64,000 nucleotides of DNA, taken from NCBI RefSeq assembly GCF_000426725.1, contig NZ_AUFX01000006.1, positions 372,001 to 436,000 of the forward strand. Direction: 5' to 3'. How positions within the stretch are numbered: position 1 is the stretch's first letter; each line of letters opens with the position of its first letter. The translations under genes were made by a program, and so were the position numbers. The notes beneath the pieces are model-generated. The model had not been told where the DNA came from, did not search any database, and worked only from the letters and a program-made list of their open reading frames with translations. The DNA is from Sporocytophaga myxococcoides DSM 11118. Lineage in GTDB: Bacteria > Bacteroidota > Bacteroidia > Cytophagales > Cytophagaceae. Positions 9,350 to 20,486 of this stretch are shown in pieces.

Positions 9350-9685
9350 TTAATGATCTGATTTCTTTAATTTATCAAATCCAATGGATGCACAAAAATT
9401 GACGCCATCAATTGATTTCACTCTATTCTTTTTTCGGTCAATCACAATCCTTCTGGCTAAGACATTATTACTTTCTTCCGAATTATAAATTACAAAAATT
9501 GTATCATTCCTTAATTTAAAAGTTCCCTCAGCCCAGTTAACCCCGTTATAGAGCATTTCAAATTCACTTCTGGATTTATATAAATCCAAAATATGTAATT
9601 CATCAGATGCAGAAAATACCAAATCTTGTCTTTTCTGACATGAGATTAATACCATGAAAATTATAATTGGTACTATCTTTTTCAT
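9350..9685 (-). CDS. Small hypothetical lipoprotein
   Basis: A 111-residue protein with a short leader and lipobox LISC (Cys16). The mature part is beta-rich (FKLRNDTIFVIYN) with no domain I recognise. It lies between thiH and the thiF-like gene, 52 bases upstream of the latter, and is separated from thiH by 174 bases containing a strong hairpin. It may be transcribed apart from the thiamine genes; a thiamine role is not supported. Confidence 0.6.
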   Translation of the reverse strand: MKKIVPIIIFMVLISCQKRQDLVFSASDELHILDLYKSRSEFEMLYNGVNWAEGTFKLRNDTIFVIYNSEESNNVLARRIVIDRKKNRVKSIDGVNFCASIGFDKLKKSDH

Positions 9686-9777
9686 TTAGATGGTTACAGA
9701 AAAATCAGGAAAGATATTTGTTTAATTTTAAGCCCCAGATTTCAACTCTTCTTATATCTTAAAGACCTCATCCTAAA

Positions 9778-9799
9778 TCCTTCTCCTGAAGGAGAAGGA
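9778..9799. repeat. Perfect short hairpin downstream of thiH
   Basis: Arms TCCTTCTCC and GGAGAAGGA flank a TGAA loop, embedded in a CCTCATCCTAAATCC context. It looks like the short C-rich intergenic repeats scattered in some Bacteroidota genomes. It could also act as a terminator of the thi operon, since it follows the thiH stop by about 60 bases. Confidence 0.4.
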
Positions 9800-9859
9800 C
9801 TTGAGCTTAGTGGAAACTTTAAAGTTTTTACTTCAAGCTTTGTGCCTTACGCTTAAAGC

Positions 9860-10969
9860 TTAAAGACCCTGATCCCAATCTTTCCAGACCACCTCGTACC
9901 CTTGCCCTTTAATCATCGAAGCTACTTCCTGAGGTGTTCGTTCATCCGAAATTTCGAATTGCTCTAACGCATCTGTATTTGAAGCATATCCTCCCGGATC
10001 CGTCTTGGAACCAGCGCTCACTGTGGTGATACCAAGCTTAATAATGTTATTTCTGAATTTCTCGCTTTCTCGGGTTGATATAGTCAGCTCCAATTCTTCA
10101 TTAAAAATTCTATACGCACAGATCAGTTGCACAAGCTCTCTGTCTGACATATCTACCTTAGGCTCTTTGTCTGCATACGGACGAAGGCGAGGAAAAGAAA
10201 CACTGTACTTTGTTTTCCAGTAAGTCTTTTCAAGGTAGTCGAGATGAAGTGCGTTGAAGAAAGAGTCTGTTCTCCAGTCTTCAAGACCGATCAATACACC
10301 TAGTCCGATTTTATGTACCCCCGCTCTTCCTAATCTATCAGGAGTATCAAGCCTGTATTCGAAGTTGGATTTTTTTCCTTTAGGGTGATGGAATTTATAG
10401 TTATCCTCGTGATAAGTTTCCTGATACACAAGAACACCATGAATACCAAGAGGAAGCAGCTTCTCATACTCATCCTGATCCAGAGGCTGCACCTCCATAG
10501 AGATATTGGCAAAATGAGGTCTGATTTGCTTAATAGCTTTTTCAAAATAGTCAACACCTACCGTTTTGTTTGCCTCTCCTGTTACCAGCAGAATATGGTC
10601 ATATCCATACGATTTGACTACCTCAATCTCTTTCTCTATCTGTTTCTCCGTAAGGGTTGTCCTCCTCATCGGATTGTCGAGGCTGAAGCCGCAATAAGTG
10701 CAGATGTTCTGACATTCGTTTGAAAGGTACATCGGCACGAACATCTGAATCGTATTTCCGAATCTTTTCAGCGTCAGTTCTCTGCTAAGCTTAGCCATCT
10801 CTTCTAGAAAAGGGGCAGCAGAAGGAGATATTAAAGCTTTAAAATCTTCAAGATCACGTTTCTTTTTATTCAAAGCAATGCGCACATCTGCTTCTGTTTT
10901 GGAATAGATGCTTGCCTTCACTTCTTCCCATGAATTTTGTTCGAAAACGTTGAGGAAGCTGTTCATCAT
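9860..10969 (-). CDS. thiH: 2-iminoacetate synthase (thiazole biosynthesis, radical SAM)
   Basis: A 369-residue radical SAM enzyme that cleaves tyrosine to dehydroglycine for thiazole formation. The cluster motif is CQNICTYCGF (CxxxCxxC), followed by RRTTL. Its start forms a TAATG overlap with the thiG stop, so the two are coupled. Use of ThiH rather than the oxidase ThiO means this route needs tyrosine and SAM and suits low-oxygen conditions. Confidence 0.95.
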   Translation of the reverse strand: MMNSFLNVFEQNSWEEVKASIYSKTEADVRIALNKKKRDLEDFKALISPSAAPFLEEMAKLSRELTLKRFGNTIQMFVPMYLSNECQNICTYCGFSLDNPMRRTTLTEKQIEKEIEVVKSYGYDHILLVTGEANKTVGVDYFEKAIKQIRPHFANISMEVQPLDQDEYEKLLPLGIHGVLVYQETYHEDNYKFHHPKGKKSNFEYRLDTPDRLGRAGVHKIGLGVLIGLEDWRTDSFFNALHLDYLEKTYWKTKYSVSFPRLRPYADKEPKVDMSDRELVQLICAYRIFNEELELTISTRESEKFRNNIIKLGITTVSAGSKTDPGGYASNTDALEQFEISDERTPQEVASMIKGQGYEVVWKDWDQGL

Positions 10970-11742
10970 TATAGTTCGTCAAGAAATGCCGTAAGCGGGC
11001 TGCTTGCCACTGCTTCTTTAACTGATTTGCCCATCTTTGCTTCGAATGCCATTCTTCCTGCTTCAACAGCCATTTTGAAAGCAATTGAAATTTTCACAGG
11101 ATCAGCAGAGACTGCCATAGCTGTATTGATAAGAACAGCATCGGCTCCCATCTCAAGAGCTTCCGCCGCGTGGCTCGGAGCACCTATACCGGCATCAATT
11201 ACTACCGGAACTTTGCTTTGTTCAATGATGATCTCAAGCATAGCTTTTGTCTGCAAACCACTGTTAGAACCGATAGGAGAACCTAAAGGCATTACAGCAG
11301 CTGTACCAACTTCTTCCAATCTCTTGCAAAGAACAGGATCGGCATTGACATAAGGTAATACAATAAATCCTTGTTTTACCAGCTCTTCAGCAGCCTTTAA
11401 GGTTTCTATAGGATCTGGGAGAAGGTATTTAGGATCAGGATGTATCTCAAGCTTGAGCCAGTTTGTTTCCAGAGCTTCTCTTGCAAGCTGTGCCGCAAAG
11501 ATGGCTTCTTTAGCATTTCTTACTCCAGAAGTATTAGGCAACAAATTAAACTGACTATGATTCAGGTATGGAAGAATTTCATCTTCCTGATTTTTAAGAT
11601 CAATACGCTTTAATGCAACTGTTACAAGTTCAGAGCCCGATGCCAGTAATGCATCCTGCATCAGTTTCCCAGAAGAAAACTTTCCTGTTCCTGTAAAAAG
11701 CCTTGAATTGAATTTTTTGCCTGCAATTACCAGTGGTTTCAT
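10969..11742 (-). CDS. thiG: Thiazole synthase
   Basis: A 257-residue TIM-barrel enzyme assembling the thiazole phosphate from deoxyxylulose phosphate, dehydroglycine and ThiS thiocarboxylate. Family motifs are visible: RLFTGTGKF near the N-terminus, [19 protein letters not shown] (with the imine-forming lysine) and [22 protein letters not shown] spread through the second half. It lies 8 bases after thiE and overlaps thiH. Confidence 0.96.
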   Translation of the reverse strand: MKPLVIAGKKFNSRLFTGTGKFSSGKLMQDALLASGSELVTVALKRIDLKNQEDEILPYLNHSQFNLLPNTSGVRNAKEAIFAAQLAREALETNWLKLEIHPDPKYLLPDPIETLKAAEELVKQGFIVLPYVNADPVLCKRLEEVGTAAVMPLGSPIGSNSGLQTKAMLEIIIEQSKVPVVIDAGIGAPSHAAEALEMGADAVLINTAMAVSADPVKISIAFKMAVEAGRMAFEAKMGKSVKEAVASSPLTAFLDEL

Positions 11743-11750
11743 ATGATTAG

Positions 11751-12392
11751 TTATTGAAGCGACACTTTTTCTAAATGCTGAATAAAATTTTTCATTGCTG
11801 CAGCTTTGTTTTCAGCAGCATTGACAATTGAAGCGATGGCAACACCATAAATACCTGTTTGAAATATCCCATCAAGATCATCTTCCTTAATTCCTCCTAT
11901 AGCAATGATGGGAATCTCTATCCCTGCATTTTTGCAGGAACTCAGAATTTGCTTATATCCCTCTGCACCAAGCACAGGACTAAGCTTTTCCTTTGTGTTG
12001 GTAAAACGGAAAGGCCCAAGACCAATGTAATTAACAAATTTACACTTGGATTCCAGATGAAAGAAAGTATTTGCTGTGCCACCAATAATAAACTGATCAC
12101 CCAGTTTTTCCCTTGCTTCTTCAGGATGCATATCATCATTACCTAAATGAACGCCATCAGCTCCTATTTCCTTAGCAATTCTTACATTATCGTTGATAAT
12201 GAGTTTTGCATTGTATTTTTTACAAACAGCTAGTGTCTCCTCTGCGATCTTTCTCCACTCTGCTGTCCCTTTACCTTTTACTCTTAACTGTATCCAGTCA
12301 GCACCGCCTTTACATGCTTCTTCAGCAAGCTGTGCATGTGTGAAGCCAGGAATATTATCTTGTGTTATATAATGTAATCTTGATATCCGCAT
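11751..12392 (-). CDS. thiE: Thiamine-phosphate synthase
   Basis: A 213-residue TIM-barrel protein coupling HMP diphosphate with thiazole phosphate. Diagnostic motifs are present: [30 protein letters not shown] and [11 protein letters not shown], with AIGGI near the end. This is the copy with a complete active site, unlike the paralogue encoded at 13156-13794. It lies 6 bases after thiD. Confidence 0.94.
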   Translation of the reverse strand: MRISRLHYITQDNIPGFTHAQLAEEACKGGADWIQLRVKGKGTAEWRKIAEETLAVCKKYNAKLIINDNVRIAKEIGADGVHLGNDDMHPEEAREKLGDQFIIGGTANTFFHLESKCKFVNYIGLGPFRFTNTKEKLSPVLGAEGYKQILSSCKNAGIEIPIIAIGGIKEDDLDGIFQTGIYGVAIASIVNAAENKAAAMKNFIQHLEKVSLQ

Positions 12393-12398
12393 TTTTCT

Positions 12399-13154
12399 TT
12401 AACCTTTATGATTTCCCAGCAAAGTCTGATTACTTGCCAGAAACTTCGTGACATAGTCTTTAGCCCTGAGACTTGCTTTCTGCAAAGGATACCCTTTGGA
12501 GAGATTTGCTGTAATAGCAGATGAAAGCACGCAGCCAGAACCATGTTTGGGATTTGGAACAATCGTTTTCGGTTTAAATGGATAAACTTTTCCATCCGTC
12601 GAAAACAGATAATCCCTCGCTTCATCTTTACTATTATGGCCACCTTTCAGATAAACATTGCAAAAACCGCTAAGGTATTTACCTGCATCCATCGGATCCT
12701 TACCAGGAACAAGAAATTGTATTTCCTGCCAATTAGGTGTGATCATATATAGAGCTGAACACACTTCACTTATCTTCTCCTGGCTCTGATCTTCATGAAA
12801 CGTAAAGCCTGCGCTTGCTTTTATCACAGGATCCCAAACTATTTTTATCTTAGGATTGTGACCTTTTAATACTTCAGTAAGATTTAAAAGAACATCATAG
12901 CTTTCTATCAATCCGATCTTCACAAACTCTACTTTGTATTCTTTCAACAATACATTTATCTGCTGAATTATATGGTCAATCGGAATCCATTGGTTGGAAA
13001 GAAATTCTTTTTCATTCTGAACAGTCAATGAAGATACGACGCCCAGGCCATAAACTTTATGTGTTTCAAAAGTTTTGATATCAGCAAGAACTCCAGCTCC
13101 TGCGCTTGGATCAAATCCTGCAATGGAAAGAACTTTTGTTCTTATTCTGTTCAT
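12399..13154 (-). CDS. thiD: Hydroxymethylpyrimidine (phosphate) kinase
   Basis: A 251-residue ribokinase-fold enzyme that phosphorylates HMP and HMP-P. Visible signatures: SIAGFDPSAGAGVLADIKTF at the N-terminus, WDPVIKASAG, TPNWQE and the anion-hole segment PKHGSGCVLSSAI. It is spaced by one base from the upstream TenI-like gene and by six bases from thiE. Confidence 0.94.
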   Translation of the reverse strand: MNRIRTKVLSIAGFDPSAGAGVLADIKTFETHKVYGLGVVSSLTVQNEKEFLSNQWIPIDHIIQQINVLLKEYKVEFVKIGLIESYDVLLNLTEVLKGHNPKIKIVWDPVIKASAGFTFHEDQSQEKISEVCSALYMITPNWQEIQFLVPGKDPMDAGKYLSGFCNVYLKGGHNSKDEARDYLFSTDGKVYPFKPKTIVPNPKHGSGCVLSSAITANLSKGYPLQKASLRAKDYVTKFLASNQTLLGNHKG

Positions 13155-13155
13155 T

Positions 13156-13794
13156 CTACTGAGCCCCTTCGGCTATGGTTTCTCTAAGCAATGTAAATCT
13201 TTGAACTGCTTTTTTTATATCTGCATCTTCAGCAAACTGCTTCCAGATCATACCTAATACAACTACTCCTTTCAATCCTGTATTTTTCAGGCTGGAAATT
13301 GTTTTTTCATCAATCCCGCCCAATCCAAGTGTAGTCGCATTATGTTCTCTAAGAAATTTACTTAACTCATTAAGGTCGATACCTGCTTTGTATCCTGACT
13401 TTGAAATACTGTCAAACAGTGGACTGATAAACTGATAATCGGTTATCTCTTTAGCTGTTTTAAGATCTTCTACAGAATGACAGGAGCAACTTACCAAACG
13501 ATTGCTTTGCCTGAATTTATTAATCAGTTGTAGATCTCTATTGTCTTTTTTGAATGCGTCGTAACTGAAATGATAACCTCGCAAAGGAAATCTTTCTATA
13601 ATATCGGGCATACGATGAACAGAGATTCTATTGTAAAAAGAAGGATTGATATCTTCTAAATAAGACTCCAGTTCATAAAGAGTATAATAAGGCTTTCTGA
13701 TGTGCAAAACTTCCAGCCCTTCTTCAAAGAGTGCATGAAGTAAATCATGCTCTCTTTTTAAAGGTTGTTCATTCGTTATGACAATGAGTTGCAT
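13156..13794 (-). CDS. TenI/ThiE-like paralogue, possible thiazole tautomerase
   Basis: A 212-residue protein of the thiamine-phosphate synthase fold, strongly divergent from the thiE product nearby. It keeps a YQFISPLFDSISKSGYKAG segment aligned to the ThiE phosphate loop and a GLGGI segment. It lacks the HLG-x-D/DD motif of true ThiE (here GYHFSYDAF) and the RxKG region reads HIRKPYY. Known TenI proteins aromatise the thiazole rather than couple it, and the position between thiC and thiD fits such an accessory role. A second, degenerate ThiE is the alternative. Confidence 0.75.
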   Translation of the reverse strand: MQLIVITNEQPLKREHDLLHALFEEGLEVLHIRKPYYTLYELESYLEDINPSFYNRISVHRMPDIIERFPLRGYHFSYDAFKKDNRDLQLINKFRQSNRLVSCSCHSVEDLKTAKEITDYQFISPLFDSISKSGYKAGIDLNELSKFLREHNATTLGLGGIDEKTISSLKNTGLKGVVVLGMIWKQFAEDADIKKAVQRFTLLRETIAEGAQ

Positions 13795-13808
13795 GCATTC
13801 AGGGAAAT

Positions 13809-15894
<2,086 letters not shown>

Positions 15895-15957
15895 TTATTT
15901 GGAATTTAGTTGTATGCAACGATTTCAGGAGATTGGAGATAAAGAGAGAGGTCTTTA

Positions 15958-16032
15958 ACTTTTCCCTTCGTCAGTACTAACTGAATCAGGTTCCAAGGGT
16001 ATAATCTCAGCCTTTTCCGGCACCCCTAAAGT
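15958..16032 (-). promoter_or_regulatory. TPP riboswitch (THI element)
   Basis: Read on the minus strand, the leader has all THI-box landmarks in order: a P1 arm ACTTT, GGGGTGCC, CTGAGA, ATACCC, GAACCTGAT, the TTAGTACTGACGAAGGGA segment and a closing AAAGT arm that pairs with P1. Thiamine diphosphate binding should shut off the downstream thi genes. No clear expression-platform hairpin is obvious between it and thiS, so control at translation initiation is as likely as termination. Confidence 0.95.
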
Positions 16033-16117
16033 CGCTTGAAAGTAAAAATAAGTTAATTTTAATTCCGATCCAAATTAAACTTATTCTAATCCATAAGTCC
16101 TTGTCACTGTATTTTGT

Positions 16118-16996
16118 TCAATTATTTTTTTCTCCGGCAACGATCCGGTCTTTCCCATTCAGATCTTTAATGACCCGAATATTCTGAAAATCAAAACTTC
16201 TTAACACTTCGGCTGTTTCTTTTCCGAGTTGTTCATTGATCTCAAAATAGATTTTCCCGCCTGGTTTTAAGAGGTTAGTGGCAAGCTTAGTCAGGGCTTT
16301 GTAAAATATCAGAGGATTTTCATCTTCGACAAAAAGGGCAAGGTGAGGCTCATAATCAAGCACATTGGAGTGCATGAGTTTTTTTTCGCTTTCTTTTACA
16401 TAAGGTGGATTACTGACAAAAATATCCAGATTATCCGGAAGCTTACCTAAATCTGGTTCAAGAAGATTGTTCTGGATAAAAGTAACTGGGGCATTATTTA
16501 ATTCGGCATTTGACCAAGCTGTTTGCAACGCTTCATTGCTGATATCAACTGCAAATGCTTGTGAGTTATTTAGCTCAGCACCGAGACTGATAGCTATGCA
16601 CCCACTGCCTGTGCAGGCGTCTAATAGACGAAGGTTCTGTTTCTCCTTATATTCGTTAATGATGAGATGAACGAGTTCTTCTGTTTCAAACCTTGGAATC
16701 AATACATGTTTATTGACTTTAAATTTTCTATCGTAAAACCAGGTCTCGCCTGTGATATACTGGACAGGTTCTGCAGTGTTTATTCTTTTGATTAATGAAG
16801 ACAATTCTTCTTCATTGACTTCAGCTGCCCTTTGATTCAGCAATGCATCACTCCTACTGATATTCCAGAAATGCTCCATAAGAATGTAAGCTATACTTTC
16901 TGCTTCGCTTTTATCATAGACAGTAATGGCTGTAGCTATTTTTTTAAGGAGATCGGACGGGAGTAGTTGCACGGGTGATTTGGTTTGAGGAGGCAA
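16118..16996 (-). CDS. prmC: Release factor glutamine N5-methyltransferase
   Basis: A 292-residue class I SAM methyltransferase that methylates the GGQ glutamine of RF1/RF2. The catalytic motif VSNPPYV (Asn196) and the SAM-binding stretch LLDACTGSGCIAISLG are clear, as is the HVLIPRFETEELV region that precedes the fold in PrmC. It lies upstream of the thi leader on the same strand and is probably unrelated functionally. Confidence 0.94.
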   Translation of the reverse strand: MPPQTKSPVQLLPSDLLKKIATAITVYDKSEAESIAYILMEHFWNISRSDALLNQRAAEVNEEELSSLIKRINTAEPVQYITGETWFYDRKFKVNKHVLIPRFETEELVHLIINEYKEKQNLRLLDACTGSGCIAISLGAELNNSQAFAVDISNEALQTAWSNAELNNAPVTFIQNNLLEPDLGKLPDNLDIFVSNPPYVKESEKKLMHSNVLDYEPHLALFVEDENPLIFYKALTKLATNLLKPGGKIYFEINEQLGKETAEVLRSFDFQNIRVIKDLNGKDRIVAGEKNN

Positions 16997-17029
16997 GTTA
17001 GGGGAAAAATCTGATTATGTAAATTACAA

Positions 17030-17061
17030 GTAGAGACGACATGCATGGCGTTTCTCTTGGC
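17030..17061. repeat. Degenerate copy of a dispersed palindromic repeat
   Basis: The sequence around TAGAGACGACATGCATGG matches the perfect palindrome at 27677-27698 except for a few changes that weaken pairing of the arms. About 90 bases later both loci also share CTGTGAYTGAACGTTTT (17152-17168 here), so the copies share a flank as well as the core, though the spacing differs. Confidence 0.5.
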
Positions 17062-17385
17062 AATAACAATTATATTATTCAATGATTCCCCTATAATTTG
17101 TGAACTATTATAATTACAAAATTAAATGATTTTTGAAAGTTGAAAAGTTTGCTGTGACTGAACGTTTTAAGAAGCTTTCATGGATTCTCAACAACAATAA
17201 AGAATCTAACAATTAAAGATAAGTTATCACTCCTAACCTCTAATGCACACCCATTTACCCAAAAATGACTAAATTTGGCTATTTTTTTCTACAAAGGACC
17301 TACTCACTTTTGCATTCAATTATCAATCTAAAGAAGGATTAAAATTTTATTTGTCATATCGCAAATGGACTGCGATGTGAGATTT

Positions 17386-17393
17386 TAAGTTTG
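17386..17393 (+). promoter_or_regulatory. Possible -7 promoter element
   Basis: TAAGTTTG fits the Bacteroidota TAnnTTTG consensus, 172 bases before the M57 peptidase start. No correctly spaced TTG was found upstream, so this is weak. Confidence 0.25.
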
Positions 17394-17565
17394 AGTTATC
17401 TATCGCCAATAACCTCTGTTAAGACACAAGTAAAATTGAAAAAACCGGATTTCAAATCACCATGAAAAATATGATAGAATAGAAACCATGCTAGCTATCA
17501 TTACCTATCGGAGGACTTAAAGCACTCAACCTATTTTAATATAAACATTTTCAAACTAAATTTTT

Positions 17566-18777
17566 ATGATAAAAAAACGAATCACCTATATAGCGTTAAT
17601 GCTATGCTTAACAACAGGTTTGTTCTCTTGCAAAAAAAATGAAGGAGACCTTTCTAAATCTGATCAGAAAAAATCTCAAGTGCCGGATGATATCATTGCA
17701 TCTTTAAAATCTGCTGGCTATAATACCCGCTCTGTTATAAAACAAGACAATGGCTACATCGTGGAAGGAGATATTTTTCTTACAGAAGCTGACATAGCTA
17801 ATTCTTCTGCCCTTAGAACAAGCAAAACAGATCAATACCGCACAACAAATATCATTACAGGATTACCAAGAGTAATTACAGTAGCTGTTTCTTCGTCTCT
17901 GGGCTCCAACTTCGTTCAGGCAACAGACAAGGCAATTGCTAGATACAATGGAATAACATTGGGGCTTACATTTCAACGCGTAACAAGCGGGGCTAACATC
18001 ACAATAAATGGTTTTTATAACGTATCTGGTATATTGGGATATGCGGGTTTTCCAACAGCATCAGGTAATCCATACAATCTGATAAATCTGAATACTTATC
18101 AGTTTGGAACCGGGGCCAACATAGACTATCTAGCTACCGTTATCCAGCATGAACTTGGTCACACTATCGGAATGAGACACACAGACTATATGGACAGAAG
18201 CTATAGCTGTGGTGGTGCATATGACAACGAAGGGGCGTCGACTGAAGGTGCGATTCAAGTTCCAAACACTCCTTCTGCTGTGGATCCCAATTCTTTCATG
18301 TTAGCCTGCACAAATGGAGGAAACAGGTCATTTAATTCTTATGATGTTTTTGGACTTAATGCACTTTATCCGAAAAACTCAGACAGACGTCCTGTATTAT
18401 CGTTTTATAGTCCTCAGGGCGCTGACCATTATTTCGGCATGGGAGGTATGACCACAAACAGCTATTGGAATTATGAAAATATTCAATTTTACGCACACAA
18501 CTCCCAACTACCTGGTTCCATTCCGATTTACGTTTATTACAGTCCTCAAGGAGCTGACCATTATTACACCACTAATGGAAATATGAGTCTCAATAACTAC
18601 TGGCAAAATCAAGGTGTGGCTTTTTATGCATATAATTACCAGGCTCCGGGCACTATACCAATTCATGTTTATTATAGCGCACAGGGAGCTGATCATTATT
18701 ATATGACCTCAAAAGGGCTTGATGGACAAAGCTATTGGGCATACCAAGGAATAGCATTTTATGCATTCCCAAAGTAA
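17566..18777 (+). CDS. M57-type (HEIGH) zinc metalloprotease lipoprotein with three C-terminal repeats
   Basis: A 403-residue protein with a leader and lipobox FSC (about Cys22), so probably surface or periplasm anchored. The catalytic zinc motif HELGHTIGMRH spans His195-His205, with Glu196 as base, followed by HTDYMDRSY, as in Dual-action HEIGH metallopeptidases. From about residue 276 come three 40-45-residue repeats built on YYSPQGADHYY, SYW/NYW and IAFYA, similar to DUF5648-type repeats. The repeats probably form a beta-propeller-like or binding module. A perfect terminator follows the stop. Confidence 0.85.
   Translation: MIKKRITYIALMLCLTTGLFSCKKNEGDLSKSDQKKSQVPDDIIASLKSAGYNTRSVIKQDNGYIVEGDIFLTEADIANSSALRTSKTDQYRTTNIITGLPRVITVAVSSSLGSNFVQATDKAIARYNGITLGLTFQRVTSGANITINGFYNVSGILGYAGFPTASGNPYNLINLNTYQFGTGANIDYLATVIQHELGHTIGMRHTDYMDRSYSCGGAYDNEGASTEGAIQVPNTPSAVDPNSFMLACTNGGNRSFNSYDVFGLNALYPKNSDRRPVLSFYSPQGADHYFGMGGMTTNSYWNYENIQFYAHNSQLPGSIPIYVYYSPQGADHYYTTNGNMSLNNYWQNQGVAFYAYNYQAPGTIPIHVYYSAQGADHYYMTSKGLDGQSYWAYQGIAFYAFPK
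18391..18774 (+). repeat. Three tandem ~135-bp repeats in the M57 peptidase
   Basis: Each unit encodes a Y-S-x-Q-G-A-D-H-Y core, a following NYW/SYW and an aromatic FYA end with a PGxIP link. The third copy ends at the stop codon without the link, so the array closes the protein. Confidence 0.75.
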
Positions 18778-18798
18778 TCTGAACCATCGTTTATAATT

Positions 18799-18833
18799 AA
18801 AAAGGCTGTCCTGAATTTTTAGACAGCCTTTTT
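18799..18833 (+). terminator. Rho-independent terminator (bidirectional)
   Basis: Perfect 12-bp stem AAAAAGGCTGTC / GACAGCCTTTTT, with A and T tracts on both sides. It ends the M57 peptidase gene and could also serve the convergent slipin gene. Confidence 0.88.
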
Positions 18834-18876
18834 GGGGAAATTTGATATTTTTCCTATTATCTGTTATAAGATACTA

Positions 18877-18914
18877 ATGATGCCATCTATTTAAGCGATG
18901 GCATCATTTTTTTT
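18877..18914 (+). terminator. Second hairpin with T8 tract
   Basis: Perfect 11-bp stem ATGATGCCATC / GATGGCATCAT with a 9-nt loop, followed by a run of T. It backs up the first terminator in the plus direction, giving two tandem terminators between convergent genes. Confidence 0.75.
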
Positions 18915-18973
18915 CCTCTTTTTCTATCCCAGAGAACAGTAAGACTTTTATGCGAAGCTGCTTTAGTTCAACC

Positions 18974-19870
18974 TCACTGGGCCTGTACTTTGGGATTCTT
19001 GTTATTTATTCCATTTGAAAATCCTGTTACTCCTTCCTTTGCTCCTAACTGCATAGAATCTATCGCAGAACTTGGCACAATAACAAAAGTGGAATTTTTC
19101 TTTAATCCTTCATAAAGCATATTCATCGCTCTTAAATGAAGCGCAACAGGATCGTTTGCATAAGTTTTTGCTGCTTCTCCAAATTTTTCTGCCACTTGTC
19201 TTTCCGAATCTCCAAGGATAACTCTGGCCTGTCTTTCTCTTTCAGCCTGGGCCTGCATAGACATGGCATCTTCCAATCCCGGAGGGATCAATACATCTTT
19301 CACCTCTACGGAATTCACTCTGATGCCCCAAGGTTCTGTGCGTTCATCTATAATTGTCTGTAAAACATTACTGATTTTGTCTCTTCCTTCAAGCATTTCA
19401 GAAAGTAAGGTTTTACCAATAACATCACGCAGAGCAGTTTGAGCTGCCCAATTGATCGCACTATGATAGTCTGCAACTTCTAAGGAAGCTTTGACTGGAT
19501 CTAAGACTTTCCAGAATAAAACTGCGTCAACACTAACAGGCACTGAATCTTTTGTTAGTGTTTTCTCTGCATTAAAAGAAGTTGCGATTACTCTGGTATC
19601 AATCCAGTAAGGGATAGTTTCAATGATTGGTACAATAAAGAACATTCCGGGACCTTTTAATCTGCGAAAATTACCTAAATGAAGTACAAGAGCCTTATCC
19701 CAGGGATTTGCAATTTTTATGGAGGATGAAACAACTAAAGCAAGTATAAACGAAAATAAGCTGACCGAAATAAATGAAGGCGACATTCCGAAAGAAATAT
19801 ATCCCAATAAAATGCCTATAATAAGCATAACAAAGAAAATTAGCGTAGGAACAGCGTTTGATGACTTCAT
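18974..19870 (-). CDS. Slipin/stomatin-family SPFH membrane protein
   Basis: A 298-residue protein with two N-terminal hydrophobic segments (about 8-30 and 34-55), then an SPFH domain: LGNFRRLKGPGMFFIVPIIE, DTRVIATSF, LFWKVLDP and ALRDVIGKTLLSEMLEGRD. A helical AQAERERQARVILGDSE region follows. Slipins form membrane-anchored oligomers linked to microdomains and often act with an NfeD-type partner, none of which is adjacent here. Substrate or partner unknown. Confidence 0.9.
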   Translation of the reverse strand: MKSSNAVPTLIFFVMLIIGILLGYISFGMSPSFISVSLFSFILALVVSSSIKIANPWDKALVLHLGNFRRLKGPGMFFIVPIIETIPYWIDTRVIATSFNAEKTLTKDSVPVSVDAVLFWKVLDPVKASLEVADYHSAINWAAQTALRDVIGKTLLSEMLEGRDKISNVLQTIIDERTEPWGIRVNSVEVKDVLIPPGLEDAMSMQAQAERERQARVILGDSERQVAEKFGEAAKTYANDPVALHLRAMNMLYEGLKKNSTFVIVPSSAIDSMQLGAKEGVTGFSNGINNKNPKVQAQ

Positions 19871-20052
19871 TGAATTATCAATTTAATCAATACCAAACAT
19901 CGTTATTCGCGTTAATGTTTAGAGGAAATAGCTAAGGGATAGAATAATAGATACTCTTTATTAGACTCCAATTTAACTCATATACGTATCCCTATTTGAC
20001 ATTCCCTGCTTAACTATTGTGTTTTTTGCCCATAATTAAATAAGTCCGTTTA

Positions 20053-20350
20053 TTACTGATAATAACATCCATTGTCCAAGTTTGAGAAGATTGTAAGAAT
20101 AGTCTTTTTACAATTGAAGAAGTTTGTAAAATTAACGAGAGCAAGTGCAACTGTGCCACATAGCAAGTCAAAAGAAATCCAATACTCTGCATCTGGCCAT
20201 TGTCCATATCTCTTGTTTTTCATTCCAGTTTGTGATTGTAACCGCAGGCTGAATGCTGCTTATTTCCATATCTCCGACAAATGTTTGAGCTATAAAGGCT
20301 ACACCTGTGAGGACATTTGCTATCAAGATTGGAATATTAATTTTTCTCAT
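20053..20350 (-). pseudogene. Probable frameshifted small two-TM membrane protein
   Basis: The first frame starts at 20350 (MRKINIPILIANVLTGVAF) and stops soon after EIWTMARC. The adjacent frame continues without break as YWISFDLLCGTVALALVNF to a stop at 20053. Joined, they read as one protein of about 98 residues with two membrane helices. The total length is 3n+1, so one extra base near AGAG, around the MARC/YWIS joint, would explain it. I recall similar small Bacteroidota membrane proteins with an MxRC-WISFDLL stretch, but cannot check. A sequencing error is the alternative to a true pseudogene. Confidence 0.45.
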
Positions 20351-20486
20351 TGTGTATCTTTTTTTACAATGGTGATTTAAAAAGATCACAATTCATTTGA
20401 TAATCAAATTCGTCTTTTTGAGGGAATTACAAATTTGATATGTCACTCATTTAGACATCCATACATGGCATAACGAAGAAGGAAGG

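Larger units (their letters stand above)
16997..17565. other. Intergenic region between prmC and the M57 peptidase gene
   Basis: No gene is visible. It holds a degenerate copy of a palindromic repeat (17030-17061, ATGCATGG core), a TGAACGTTTT-containing motif shared with 27660-27676, a small hairpin (arms ATCGCA/TGCGAT, 17358-17376) and a TAAGTTTG match to the Bacteroidota -7 element (17386-17393) that could serve the downstream gene. Confidence 0.6.

Noticed and set aside
20010-20207. 65-codon minus-strand frame in the broken membrane-protein region
   Set aside because: The adjacent frame reads as membrane helix and joins the upstream half much better, so this frame is probably noise.
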